The notes below the pieces were generated by a model that had not been told where the DNA came from, did no database searches, and saw only the letters and a list, made by a program, of their open reading frames with translations. Below are positions 5,635-12,008 of a stretch of DNA of 12,008 nt, piece by piece. Source of the DNA: Streptosporangiaceae bacterium (GTDB lineage Bacteria > Actinomycetota > Actinomycetes > Streptosporangiales > Streptosporangiaceae); NCBI GenBank assembly GCA_030050125.1, contig JASIJN010000299.1, positions 1-12,008 on the forward strand, given 5' to 3'. The first letter of the stretch is position 1. Each line of letters starts with the position of its first letter. Both the position numbers and the translations under genes were made by a program.

Positions 5635-5652
5635 ATGGATCGCCAATGTTGA
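5635..5652 (+). CDS. Five-codon leader ORF overlapping the start of the next gene
   Basis: ATG GAT CGC CAA TGT TGA starts 11 bases after AGAGGAGG, and its last codons overlap the ATG at 5646 in another frame. It may only serve to bring ribosomes to that start. Alternatively this ATG is the true start and a small indel separates it from the main frame. Confidence 0.25.
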   Translation: MDRQC

Positions 5653-6284
5653 GTCTACGTAATGCGGCCCAGGGTCACGTTAGCGCCGGTCAGCCAATCG
5701 ACGTACTAGCACTGGCTGCCGCGCTTCCGTGTCCTATCTCTAGCCCCGTGTCTGTCACGAAGCTAATTGCCGAGCTGCAACAGGACAGCTTCATATTTCC
5801 GGTGTGGAACTTCGGCGGAGGTTACTTTACTGGCTGGACACAACTGGGCTTGTGCGCTGACGGAACCGGCTCATACCGAGGCCATGCCCATGACAGCGGG
5901 CCAGTAGATTATGACTATACTGTGGCTACGGTGCTCCTAGACGTCAAGGATCAGTCTGGCAACAATCTCGCATTCGTTCATAGCGGAACTGTGCATGGGA
6001 CTGTCGAAGCCTGGGCGAGCCGAGACGATAACTGGCAGACCGACTCCTTGAGTTGTGTCGTCGCCGACAACTGGAGTGCCGTTCAGACTAGCAGGACCTG
6101 GAGTCATATACTCAACACGCAAATCGACCCGGTGGGTGTTATCGCAGCTGTTCTCGAAGCAATTCCCATCGCCCTTGGGGTAACTGGACTCGCGCTATTT
6201 GGCGGTGGAATTGCATCGACCAACTGGACCTGCCAGTGGATGCCAGCAGAACAAGGCGGAGGGCTAAAATGCGAGGGGAATTAG
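5646..6284 (+). CDS. Hypothetical protein of unknown function
   Basis: A 212-residue protein I cannot assign. The middle (about 50-155) is rich in Trp, Gly and aromatic strands, for example FPVWNFGGGYFTGWTQLGLC, HAHDSGPVDYDYTVATVLLD, VHSGTVHGTVEAWASRDDNW and VADNWSAVQTSRTW, which suggests a beta-sandwich. A hydrophobic helix (about 163-190, PVGVIAAVLEAIPIALGV) precedes a short tail with two Cys. I see no signal peptide. Codon use is less GC-biased than in flanking genes, as in the upstream repeat gene, so the two may have arrived together. The ATG at 5646 is the only start in frame after a TAA (5628-5630). It is 22 bases past a strong AGAGGAGG (5616-5623), which suits instead a five-codon leader ORF (5635-5652) overlapping it, so start by translational coupling is possible. 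Confidence 0.55.
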   Translation: MLSLRNAAQGHVSAGQPIDVLALAAALPCPISSPVSVTKLIAELQQDSFIFPVWNFGGGYFTGWTQLGLCADGTGSYRGHAHDSGPVDYDYTVATVLLDVKDQSGNNLAFVHSGTVHGTVEAWASRDDNWQTDSLSCVVADNWSAVQTSRTWSHILNTQIDPVGVIAAVLEAIPIALGVTGLALFGGGIASTNWTCQWMPAEQGGGLKCEGN

Positions 6285-6291
6285 GCGGCCC

Positions 6292-7281
6292 TTAGGTTTG
6301 TGGCATAAGGGGGGGCGGCCTGGGCGCGAGCACGATCCTGCCGAAAACCTCGCCAGCGTCCATCTTCTGGTGAGCCGCGACGGCCCGCTCCAGGGGAAGC
6401 TGCTCATGCATTACCGGGCGCAGCTCGCCACGGCCGGCGGCGGCGAACATCTCGGCGATCGCCGCGCGCCTGTCTGGTCTGGCTATGGTTTCGGTGCTGA
6501 AGGTCGCGAATGACAGCGACCTCTGGAACGCCGCGAACATCTGGGCACCGAAGTCCGCCGGCGGGTAGCCCGCGACGACCCCGACGGCCACCATGCGGCC
6601 GTTCGGGTTGAGCTTGGCGAAGAACGAGGGCATGGCTGCGCCGGCGACGATATCGATGATGACGTCGTATCCCGCGGGAGCGTCTGCGCCTCCTTCGCCG
6701 GCGCGGTCTAGCACGTGGGTCGCGCCGAGCGCGCGCAGGCGGTCGCCGCGCTCGGCCGACGACGTGGTGACCGCCAGCGCGCTGGCACCACGACGCGCCG
6801 CGAGTTGGACCGCCATAACGCCGATGCCGCCGGCCGCGCCGCGCACCAGCACGGACTCGCCGGGAGCGAAGCGGGCATGGCGCAGGCCGAAGTAGGCCAC
6901 CGCTCCGGAGCTCCCGAGCGTCACCGCGTCGGCGGCCGACATGCCCGCGGGGAGGGGTACGAGCGTCTCGGCCGGAGCGACCGCCCGTTCGGCGTAGCCG
7001 CCGCCCAGGCCCGTGAACGCCCAGACGCGCTGGCCAGTCCATGACGTGTCGACGCCATCGCCGACTGCGGTCACGGTGCCTGCGATCTCGCCGCCGAGGA
7101 CGTGACCTTCTTTGAACCCGTACGCGGCCAGAGTCCCGTTTCGGATGGTGACGTCGACCCCGCCGACGCCGATGGCCTCGGTGGCGATCAGCACCTGCCC
7201 ATGACCGGGACTCGGGTCGGGGAGGTCGACGATGGCGAGGCCCTGGGGGCTGCCGAACGCCCGGATCGCAACAGCCTTCAA
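6292..7281 (-). CDS. Zinc-independent MDR oxidoreductase (quinone oxidoreductase-like)
   Basis: A 329-residue medium-chain dehydrogenase/reductase. The N-terminal GroES-like domain (about 1-115) has the family pattern (VLIATEAIGVGGVDVTIRNG, HVLGGEIAGTV) but GGE replaces the zinc-ligand GHE. No structural-zinc Cys cluster is present, so it belongs with NADPH:quinone/enone reductases. The nucleotide-binding domain starts at ESVLVRGAAGGIG (142-154) and the protein ends with a family-typical VFGRIVL strand. It likely reduces quinones or other alpha,beta-unsaturated carbonyls in the cytoplasm with NAD(P)H. The start is a TTG at 7281 with GGAGA (7287-7291) five bases ahead. It is divergent from a TetR gene that probably controls it, and convergent with the hypothetical gene ending seven bases away. 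Confidence 0.88.
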   Translation of the reverse strand: MKAVAIRAFGSPQGLAIVDLPDPSPGHGQVLIATEAIGVGGVDVTIRNGTLAAYGFKEGHVLGGEIAGTVTAVGDGVDTSWTGQRVWAFTGLGGGYAERAVAPAETLVPLPAGMSAADAVTLGSSGAVAYFGLRHARFAPGESVLVRGAAGGIGVMAVQLAARRGASALAVTTSSAERGDRLRALGATHVLDRAGEGGADAPAGYDVIIDIVAGAAMPSFFAKLNPNGRMVAVGVVAGYPPADFGAQMFAAFQRSLSFATFSTETIARPDRRAAIAEMFAAAGRGELRPVMHEQLPLERAVAAHQKMDAGEVFGRIVLAPRPPPLMPQT

Positions 7282-7392
7282 TGTCGTCTCCGTATTGCGA
7301 GGCCGGCCGGGCTGGTCCGGGGTGCCACTCCCACAGACGCAGCCGACGCTAGCGGCCGATGGGGATCAGCGAAGCCCTCCCGCCCGCAGACG

Positions 7393-7421
7393 TTAACGGA
7401 CGCCACCGTCCGCTTAGCTAA
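7393..7421. promoter_or_regulatory. Candidate TetR operator and -10 region between the divergent genes
   Basis: CGGACG (7397-7402) and CGTCCG (7407-7412) form a perfect inverted repeat around CCAC, and flanking bases extend the symmetry to 8 of 10 positions per arm. Immediately after it is the 8-base palindrome TTAGCTAA (7414-7421), which includes TAGCTA, a possible -10 for the regulator gene. A repressor bound here would cover its own promoter and could reach that of the reductase gene. Confidence 0.45.
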
Positions 7422-7431
7422 AGTGAGAGCG

Positions 7432-8067
7432 GTGACCGGCCATTTGCCTCACACCCTGCGCTCCGACGCCCGGGACAACCGCGAACTCATCCTCGACGCG
7501 GCCCGTGCGGTGTTCGCCGCCGAGGGCCTGAACGTTCCGATGCGGGAGATCGCCCGCCGGGCCGGCGTCGGCCCCGCCACCCTGTACCGCCGCTTCCCGA
7601 CCAAGCAGGCGCTGGTCACCGAGGCCCTCGCGGGCCAGATGCGCGCGTGCCACGCCATCGTCGACGAGGGGCTCGCCGACCCCGACCCGTGGCACGGCTT
7701 CTGTCTGGTGATCGAGAAGATCTGTCAACTGCACGCACGCGACCGGAGCTTCACCGCAGCCTTCATGTCGGCCTTCCCCAACGCGATGGACTTCGCCGCG
7801 GACCGCGAATACGCGCTGCGCTCCATGGCCGGACTGGCTCGCCGCGCCAAGGATGCCGGCCGCCTTCGCGCCGACTTCGTGCTGGACGACCTGATTCTCA
7901 TGCTCATGGCCAACAGCAGCATCCGCGCCGCCTCGCCAGCCGCTGCGGTCGCGGCCTCCCGGCGTTTCGCCGCGCTCGCTATCCAGGCCTTTCAGGCCTC
8001 CCCAGAGGCCCCGGCGCTGCCGCCGGCAGCACGGCTGGCGCCGGCGCAGCGGAGTCGAAAACCTTGA
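7432..8067 (+). CDS. TetR-family transcriptional regulator
   Basis: A 211-residue repressor. The N-terminal DNA-binding domain is clear: RELILDAARAVFAAEGLN, then the helix-turn-helix VPMREIARRAGVGPATLYRR and FPTKQALVTEAL (about residues 16-65). An alpha-helical C-terminal domain of the usual size follows and presumably binds a small ligand. The start is uncertain: GTG at 7432 or GTG at 7423, both in frame. I prefer 7432 because 7423 lies too close to the possible -10 box. Neither has a good ribosome site, so the mRNA may be nearly leaderless. The frame is open far upstream, but that part lies over the divergent gene and is not credible. It probably represses the reductase at 6292-7281. Its last 30 codons overlap, on the opposite strand, the end of the methyltransferase gene. 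Confidence 0.9.
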   Translation: MTGHLPHTLRSDARDNRELILDAARAVFAAEGLNVPMREIARRAGVGPATLYRRFPTKQALVTEALAGQMRACHAIVDEGLADPDPWHGFCLVIEKICQLHARDRSFTAAFMSAFPNAMDFAADREYALRSMAGLARRAKDAGRLRADFVLDDLILMLMANSSIRAASPAAAVAASRRFAALAIQAFQASPEAPALPPAARLAPAQRSRKP

Positions 8068-9100
8068 CAATGCTCTTGGCCAGCAGGGGCGGCACCGAAT
8101 TGCCCAGCTGCGCCTGGACCGAGGCACGGCTGCCGACGAGCTCGAATTCGTCTGGGTAAGTGAACAGCCTCTTTATCTCCGCGATACGCAGCCGCCGGTT
8201 CTGCCAGTGGAACGGGCCGACATACGGCCCTGGCTGAGCCTGGATAGTAGGCGACGGTTTATCCGGAGAGAGTTTCAACAGGAACGACCAGTACTTGCTG
8301 CGCCAGCCGAAGACGGGATCGGGATGGCCGCGCTCGCTGGTGTAGAAGAGATAGTTGTCACCGGGGGGGATCGCGGGCAGGAGATGACCGTACTTGCCAT
8401 TCACTGTCTCTTCCGGCTCCGGGTCTGTCACGAGGCCAGCCAGCGCCTCCCCGGCGGTGACATGCGGACGTTGCGGATCACCGGTCACCCGCCGTTCCCA
8501 GCGCCCGCCGTGTGTCGGCGCCGGGAGAGACGGCAGAGGTTCATCCTTCGGCACGCCAATGATGAACAGGCGCGGCCGGGCCTGAGGCACGCCGTAGTCC
8601 GCGGCGTGAAGCACCTCGGCGTGGCAGTGGTATCCGGCCGCGTCGATCTCCCTCAGCAGCCGCTCGAACGCTGGCCTGCTGGCCTTGTTGTTGTACGTCA
8701 GCGCGTAGACGTTCTCCAGCACGAACCGCCGCGGCCGCGCCTCGGCCAGGATCCGGGTGTAGGCCTGCAACAAGGAGGCGCCCGGGTCCAGGCCCTCCCG
8801 CTTCCACTCCAGCCAGAACCCCGACTTGGAGAACGGCGTGCAGGGAGGTCCGCCGATCAGCAGGTCCAGCCGTTGTCCTGGCCGCAAGCCAGCCGCGCGG
8901 ATGATCTCGCGGGTTGGCGTGGCCATGATGTCCTTCTGCAGAACGGGGGAGGCGAGGTGACGGAAGTTCTTCTCCATCGTCGCCGCCGCGTCACGGTCCC
9001 ATTCGACCGCCGCCCTGACCTCATAGCCTGCCTGCTCCGCCCCCAGGTCGAGACCGCCCGCGCCAGAGAACAGGGAGATGGCGATGCCCTGAGCGCTCAC
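7979..9100 (-). CDS. DNA (cytosine-5-)-methyltransferase of a restriction-modification system
   Basis: A 373-residue m5C methyltransferase with the expected motifs in order: I SLFSGAGGLDLG (9-20, AdoMet site), IV GGPPCTPFS with catalytic Cys87, VI ENV (129-131), VIII QARPR (173-177), then a target-recognition region (about 185-295), IX SPTIQAQ, and X QLGNSVPPLLAKSI. It transfers a methyl group from AdoMet to C5 of a cytosine in a target that cannot be read from sequence. The start is GTG at 9100, preceded nine bases away by GGGAGG (9110-9115); the frame extends to a TTG at 9130, but that would place the ribosome site inside the gene. The Ala/Pro-rich last 24 residues lie beyond motif X and coincide with the overlap with the convergent TetR gene. 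It is downstream of the endonuclease gene with 75 bases between, probably one transcript. Confidence 0.95.
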   Translation of the reverse strand: MSAQGIAISLFSGAGGLDLGAEQAGYEVRAAVEWDRDAAATMEKNFRHLASPVLQKDIMATPTREIIRAAGLRPGQRLDLLIGGPPCTPFSKSGFWLEWKREGLDPGASLLQAYTRILAEARPRRFVLENVYALTYNNKASRPAFERLLREIDAAGYHCHAEVLHAADYGVPQARPRLFIIGVPKDEPLPSLPAPTHGGRWERRVTGDPQRPHVTAGEALAGLVTDPEPEETVNGKYGHLLPAIPPGDNYLFYTSERGHPDPVFGWRSKYWSFLLKLSPDKPSPTIQAQPGPYVGPFHWQNRRLRIAEIKRLFTYPDEFELVGSRASVQAQLGNSVPPLLAKSIVKVFDSAAPAPAVLPAAAPGPLGRPERPG

Positions 9101-9175
9101 GAAGACGATCCTCCCAGTAGGTAGTGACAAAGCCTGGCACCGGAGAGCCCGACACGCAGGGCGGATGACATCGGG

Positions 9176-10000
9176 TCAGCCCCCGCCTGGCTGCTGTCGT
9201 TTCCTCAGCTCGTTCAGTTCATCGTGGGCCGCCTTCAGCAGCCGCTGGAGCTGGGTTTGCACCTGCGGACTGACCCTGAAGGCGAACCGGCGCCAGTAGT
9301 CGTAGAACTCGGCGGAGGTCGCGAAGGCGCCCTCTCCTGACCGCAGCGCTTCGATGCTCGTCATTGCGCCGATGTACTCCCGGGTGGTGGAGGATCGCTC
9401 CCGGCTGGCGATGCGCCAGGGCTCCTGCACGATGATCTCCAGGTCCTCGACGCGGGCGTTGTTCCCAGGATTGAGGGTATAGATCATGATCACGTCGAGG
9501 TGCGAGCCGTAGTCGTTGAACGGGCGGATGGTTCCCGGCCAGTGCAGCTCTGGCCACTTGAAGTAGGTGTTACCGGTGTAGAGGGTGATCCTGCTCTGTG
9601 TCTTCCGCCCGTTGGGCGCCCGCCGGGCGGCCTTGATGTCCACCGCGTGAAAGCCTCCGCCGAACGTCGGGCCCGCGAACTCGAGGTCGGGATAGCCGCG
9701 CTCGCTTCCCCGGCGCACCTGCACCTGGGGAATCAGCAGCGCCCGCAGCGTCAAGAAGTTCACGATCGACACTTCTAGGACGTTTGCCAGGGCGGCCGGC
9801 TCACTGGGGAGTGGCAGCAAGTGGCCACCTTGCGTGAGCCGTTCCTCCAGTTCCGCCGGTCCGGCCGCCTCCAGCGGCCACGAGGACAGATCGCTGTCCC
9901 GCTGGAATACCCCGGCCACGTTGAACCGGTAGTCCGCACACTGCTCGCGGAGCCAGGCGCGTAGATCAAGCGGTTTCGCCACACTGCAAGAGCCTGCCAC
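9176..10000 (-). CDS. EcoRV-like type II restriction endonuclease
   Basis: A 274-residue protein with a PD-(D/E)XK nuclease core: YPDLEF (Asp105) and AVDIKAA (Asp121, Lys123). The 16-residue spacing between the two Asp and the D-I-K form equal those of EcoRV (Asp74, Asp90, Lys92). Further EcoRV-like landmarks follow in order: SRITLYTGNTYFKW (136-149), RPFNDYGSHLDVIMIY (159-174), VQEPWRIA (191-198), a variable loop SRERSSTTREYIG (199-211), and GEGAFATSAEFYDYWRRF (222-239), recalling EcoRV's GKGIFDSEDEFLDYWRNY. It should cut unmethylated DNA as a dimer with Mg2+. The loop equivalent to EcoRV's recognition loop differs, so the target need not be GATATC. The start is GTG at 10000 or GTG at 9982; neither has a clear ribosome site. 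It precedes the m5C methyltransferase, an order that would normally need regulation to avoid self-cutting. Confidence 0.82.
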   Translation of the reverse strand: MAGSCSVAKPLDLRAWLREQCADYRFNVAGVFQRDSDLSSWPLEAAGPAELEERLTQGGHLLPLPSEPAALANVLEVSIVNFLTLRALLIPQVQVRRGSERGYPDLEFAGPTFGGGFHAVDIKAARRAPNGRKTQSRITLYTGNTYFKWPELHWPGTIRPFNDYGSHLDVIMIYTLNPGNNARVEDLEIIVQEPWRIASRERSSTTREYIGAMTSIEALRSGEGAFATSAEFYDYWRRFAFRVSPQVQTQLQRLLKAAHDELNELRKRQQPGGG

Positions 10001-10029
10001 AAGTGATCAAGCCCGGGGGGTTACCTCCG

Positions 10030-10047
10030 CAGCGGCCCGGCCCGCTG
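10030..10047. repeat. Inverted repeat in the divergent region before the endonuclease gene
   Basis: CAGCGG (10030-10035) and CCGCTG (10042-10047) are inverse complements around CCCGGC. The site is 30 bp upstream of the endonuclease start and about 70 bp upstream of the isochorismatase-like gene; it could be an operator or a chance GC-rich hairpin. Confidence 0.25.
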
Positions 10048-10115
10048 TCGGTGGCCGGGTTTACCGTGGGTGGGCAAAGGCCACGTGCGCCAGGGCTCGC
10101 GATTAAAGGAGAGGC

Positions 10116-10676
10116 ATGACCACACTGGAGAACCGGCCGAACGCCGCGCTTCTCGTCATCGATGTCCAGAACGGCGTCGTCGAGGCGGCTCACGAGCGCG
10201 ACGCGGTCGTGGCGAACGTCGCCAGCCTGGTGGAGAAGGCGCGAACGCAGCGGATCCCCGTCGTCTGGGTGCGGCACTCCGACGACGACCTGCCTGCGGG
10301 CAGTGACGAGTGGCAGATCGTCCCTGAGTTGAAGCCGGGCGACGCCGAGCCGGTCGTCGAGAAGACCTATCTCGACTCCTTCGAGGACACCACGCTCGAG
10401 ACCGTGCTGTCCGGCCTCGGAGTCGGGCGCCTGGTCGTCGCCGGCGCCCAGACCGACGCGTGCATTCGCTCGACCCTGCACGGCGCTCTGGTCCGGGGCT
10501 ACGACGCGACCCTGGTCAGCGACGCCCACACGACGGAAGACCAGACCGAATGGGGAGCGCCTCCGCCCGGGCAGGTCATCGCGCACACGAACCTCTACTG
10601 GACCCATCAGACGGCGCCGGGGCGCAAGGGCGGCACGGTCAAGACCGAGGATGTCGACTTCGGCGGCCCTTCCTGA
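10116..10676 (+). CDS. Isochorismatase-like cysteine hydrolase
   Basis: A 186-residue protein of the isochorismatase-like (cysteine hydrolase) superfamily. The catalytic triad is visible: Asp16 in ALLVIDVQNGV, Lys83 in VVEKTYLDSF, and Cys116 in VAGAQTDACIRST, where the residues before the Cys form the conserved 'G-x-x-T-D-x-C-I' elbow. The last part (GYDATLVSDAHTTED) is also family-typical. Relatives hydrolyse isochorismate, nicotinamide, ureidoacrylate or other amides; which applies here is unclear. The start ATG has a good ribosome site, AAAGGAG (10105-10111), five bases upstream. It is divergent from the endonuclease gene and convergent with the SDR gene, whose stop is five bases beyond. 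Confidence 0.92.
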   Translation: MTTLENRPNAALLVIDVQNGVVEAAHERDAVVANVASLVEKARTQRIPVVWVRHSDDDLPAGSDEWQIVPELKPGDAEPVVEKTYLDSFEDTTLETVLSGLGVGRLVVAGAQTDACIRSTLHGALVRGYDATLVSDAHTTEDQTEWGAPPPGQVIAHTNLYWTHQTAPGRKGGTVKTEDVDFGGPS

Positions 10677-10681
10677 CCCGG

Positions 10682-11413
10682 TTAGTCCTTGACTCCGCCG
10701 TACCAGAACTGCTGGAGCGGCGGGTAGATCAACTCCTGGTCGCGCGGCAGTGACGCCTTGATCGACCTGGTCCGCTCGTCGGCGAGCACCTCGACCCGGC
10801 GCGCCTCGACGGCGTCGAAGGCCTGCCGGGCAACCGACTCCGGGCTGATCTTGGGCACGTCGATCCCGGCCGCCATGTCGGTGTCGATGAAGCCGGCGTG
10901 CACCCCGACCACCAGCGTGCCCTGACCGGAAAGCTCCATGCGGATGCCGTTGGTCAGCGACCATTCCGCCGACTTCGAAGCACCGTAGGAGGGGTCGAGC
11001 GGGTTGGTGAAGAAGCTGGTCACCGACAGCATGTTGACGATCGCGCCGCCGCCGTTCGCGGCCAGCACCGGCGCGAAGGCGCGGCACATCATGAGCGTGC
11101 CGAAGTAGTTGGTCTCCATCTCCAGCCGTGCGGCGTCGAGGTCCGGCGCGCCGATGAACGGGCTGGCCTTCATCACGCCGGCGTTGTTCACCAGCAGGCT
11201 CACGTCCGCGCACTGCGCCGCGACCTCCGCGACCCGCCGCGGATCGGTGATGTCGAGGGCCACCGGCGTCACCCCGGGCTCGGTAACCGTGGCCGGGTCG
11301 CGCGCTCCGGCGTAGACCTTGGCCGCGCCCCGGCTGACCAGTTCCCGGGCGAACACCCGGCCCAGCCCGCGCCCGGCTCCCGTCACCAGCGCAACCGATC
11401 CGTCGATCTTCAT
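10682..11413 (-). CDS. Short-chain dehydrogenase/reductase (SDR), classical type
   Basis: A 243-residue classical SDR with NAD(P)-binding motif TGAGRGLG (11-18), the NNAG strand (76-79), and active-site Asn102, Ser130, Tyr143 and Lys147 (YGASK). The first Rossmann strand begins a few residues after the chosen ATG at 11413, as is normal. The frame is open back to 11497, but those 28 residues have no counterpart in the family. A G-rich run (11421-11426) seven bases upstream of the ATG is a modest ribosome site. The substrate is unknown; the fold is cytoplasmic and there is no signal sequence. It stops five bases from the convergent hydrolase gene, so the two transcripts probably share a termination zone. 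Confidence 0.92.
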   Translation of the reverse strand: MKIDGSVALVTGAGRGLGRVFARELVSRGAAKVYAGARDPATVTEPGVTPVALDITDPRRVAEVAAQCADVSLLVNNAGVMKASPFIGAPDLDAARLEMETNYFGTLMMCRAFAPVLAANGGGAIVNMLSVTSFFTNPLDPSYGASKSAEWSLTNGIRMELSGQGTLVVGVHAGFIDTDMAAGIDVPKISPESVARQAFDAVEARRVEVLADERTRSIKASLPRDQELIYPPLQQFWYGGVKD

Positions 11414-11566
11414 CGCGCATCCCCCCGCGTCCAGCGTATGGGAGAGCCAGCCGCCGGCCGAGGCCGGAGCAGGCCCGTTCACGTCGCGCTCACACACCCC
11501 GATAAGGGACCTGAACGTTACGTCTCGGGGGCGACGCCGGCTCGATGGGTCAGCGGTCCGCCGCGG

Positions 11567-12007
11567 TCAGCGGACCCGGTAGTACGCGGTCGGATGCCAC
11601 CACGGGCCGAACTGGATCCAGCCGATCACCTGCCCGGCCGCGTGCGCTCCGAAGGTCCAGTCGCCGTGCGCGTAAAGCTCCACATGCCCCGAGCCGTAGA
11701 AGGCCAGGTCGCCCCTGGACGGGACGCGGACCCGCACCAGGTGCCAGCTTCGCAGCATCCCGTAGGTGGTACGCGGCAATATGATCCCGGCGTGCCGGTA
11801 GGCCTCCATGACCAGGCCGGAGCAGTCGTAGCCGGACGGCCCGGTGCCGCCGAATTCGTAGGGCTTGCCGTACTGGGTTCTGGCCCAGTAGAACGCCCGA
11901 AGCCGGGCGGGCAGGACCGATGCCCTGGACCGGTCCGAGGCGGCATGCGTGCCGGCCGATGAATGGGCCGACGCGGCGACGGCCGGGCCGGCGGTGAAGG
12001 TCAGGGC
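11567..12007 (-). CDS. Secreted NlpC/P60 peptidoglycan endopeptidase (partial, N-terminus outside window)
   Basis: The last 146 residues of a protein whose 5' end is beyond the right edge. The first visible residues (ALTFTAGPAVAASAHSSAGT) look like the end of a signal peptide with an Ala-x-Ala cleavage site. A NlpC/P60 domain follows: YGKPYEFGGTGPSGYDCSGL with the catalytic Cys, LPRTTYGM, then PSRGDLAFYGSGHVELYAHG with the catalytic His, and GAHAAGQVIG. These enzymes cut D-Glu-diaminopimelate bonds in cell-wall stem peptides outside the membrane. The domain is close to the minimal size, with no extra wall-binding module after it; any such module would have to be upstream. It ends with a TGA at 11567-11569. 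Confidence 0.9.
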   Translation of the reverse strand, partial: ALTFTAGPAVAASAHSSAGTHAASDRSRASVLPARLRAFYWARTQYGKPYEFGGTGPSGYDCSGLVMEAYRHAGIILPRTTYGMLRSWHLVRVRVPSRGDLAFYGSGHVELYAHGDWTFGAHAAGQVIGWIQFGPWWHPTAYYRVR

Positions 12008-12008
12008 G

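Noticed and set aside
6650..6655. A GATATC site within the window
   Set aside because: One occurrence in 12 kb is not informative about the specificity of the EcoRV-like enzyme.
7102..7431. Long N-terminal extension of the TetR frame
   Set aside because: It lies over the divergent reductase gene and its start region; TetR proteins begin close to the helix-turn-helix, so the frame is open only because of GC bias.
9966..11420. Minus-strand 484-codon frame across three genes
   Set aside because: An Arg/Gly/Ala-rich frame in another phase of the SDR gene and antisense to the isochorismatase-like gene; typical of high-GC DNA.
11551..11575. Two GGTCAGCGG copies and a GGGTC/GACCC pair near the end of the NlpC/P60 gene
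   Set aside because: Short, GC-rich and partly coding; too weak to call a terminator or operator.

Overview
The window is high-GC DNA with strongly G/C-biased third codon positions, frequent GTG/TTG starts and typical actinomycete families (an NlpC/P60 wall hydrolase, a TetR gene divergent from an MDR reductase, tRNA-Arg with encoded CCA). It is most likely a chromosomal accessory segment of a filamentous or otherwise high-GC actinomycete; I cannot name the genus from sequence alone.

Layout. (1) Positions 1-882 hold the 5' part of a 3-hydroxyisobutyrate-dehydrogenase-like gene (minus strand) and a 3' scrap of a FUSC/aromatic-acid-exporter-like gene. (2) tRNA-Arg(ACG) at 924-999 begins a small decayed integrated element. 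The 3' half of the tRNA is duplicated at 3572-3618, and the homology continues past the tRNA end. Between the two copies lie an intact cation-efflux-like gene and an intact alpha/beta hydrolase gene. Three broken pieces accompany them: a VOC/glyoxalase fragment, a NUDIX fragment without its Nudix box, and, on the minus strand, the C-terminal box of a tyrosine integrase ending at the catalytic Tyr. A long hairpin lies next to the right-hand repeat. (3) A small membrane protein, apparently made from a leaderless mRNA, is followed by about 580 bp of degraded DNA. (4) Positions 4648-6284 have a less G/C-biased base composition. They hold a good promoter, a Gly-rich repeat protein split into two frames by a G5 tract (its own second repeat copy has G6), and an unrecognised gene.

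(5) A quinone-oxidoreductase-like MDR gene and a divergent TetR regulator flank a candidate operator. (6) Convergent with and overlapping the TetR gene is a restriction-modification pair on the minus strand: an EcoRV-like PD-(D/E)XK endonuclease upstream of a DNA cytosine-5 methyltransferase. This pairing is unexpected because EcoRV itself, the family's namesake, is protected by an adenine methyltransferase. (7) The window ends with an isochorismatase-like hydrolase, a convergent classical SDR oxidoreductase, and the C-terminal part of a secreted NlpC/P60 peptidase.

Overall this is an accessory region assembled by repeated insertion and decay: a tRNA-anchored island with integrase debris, an imported repeat-protein locus and an R-M system inserted among ordinary metabolic genes. 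The most unusual items are the EcoRV-type nuclease with an m5C methyltransferase, the repeat gene broken at a homopolymer, and the tRNA-flanked remnant island.
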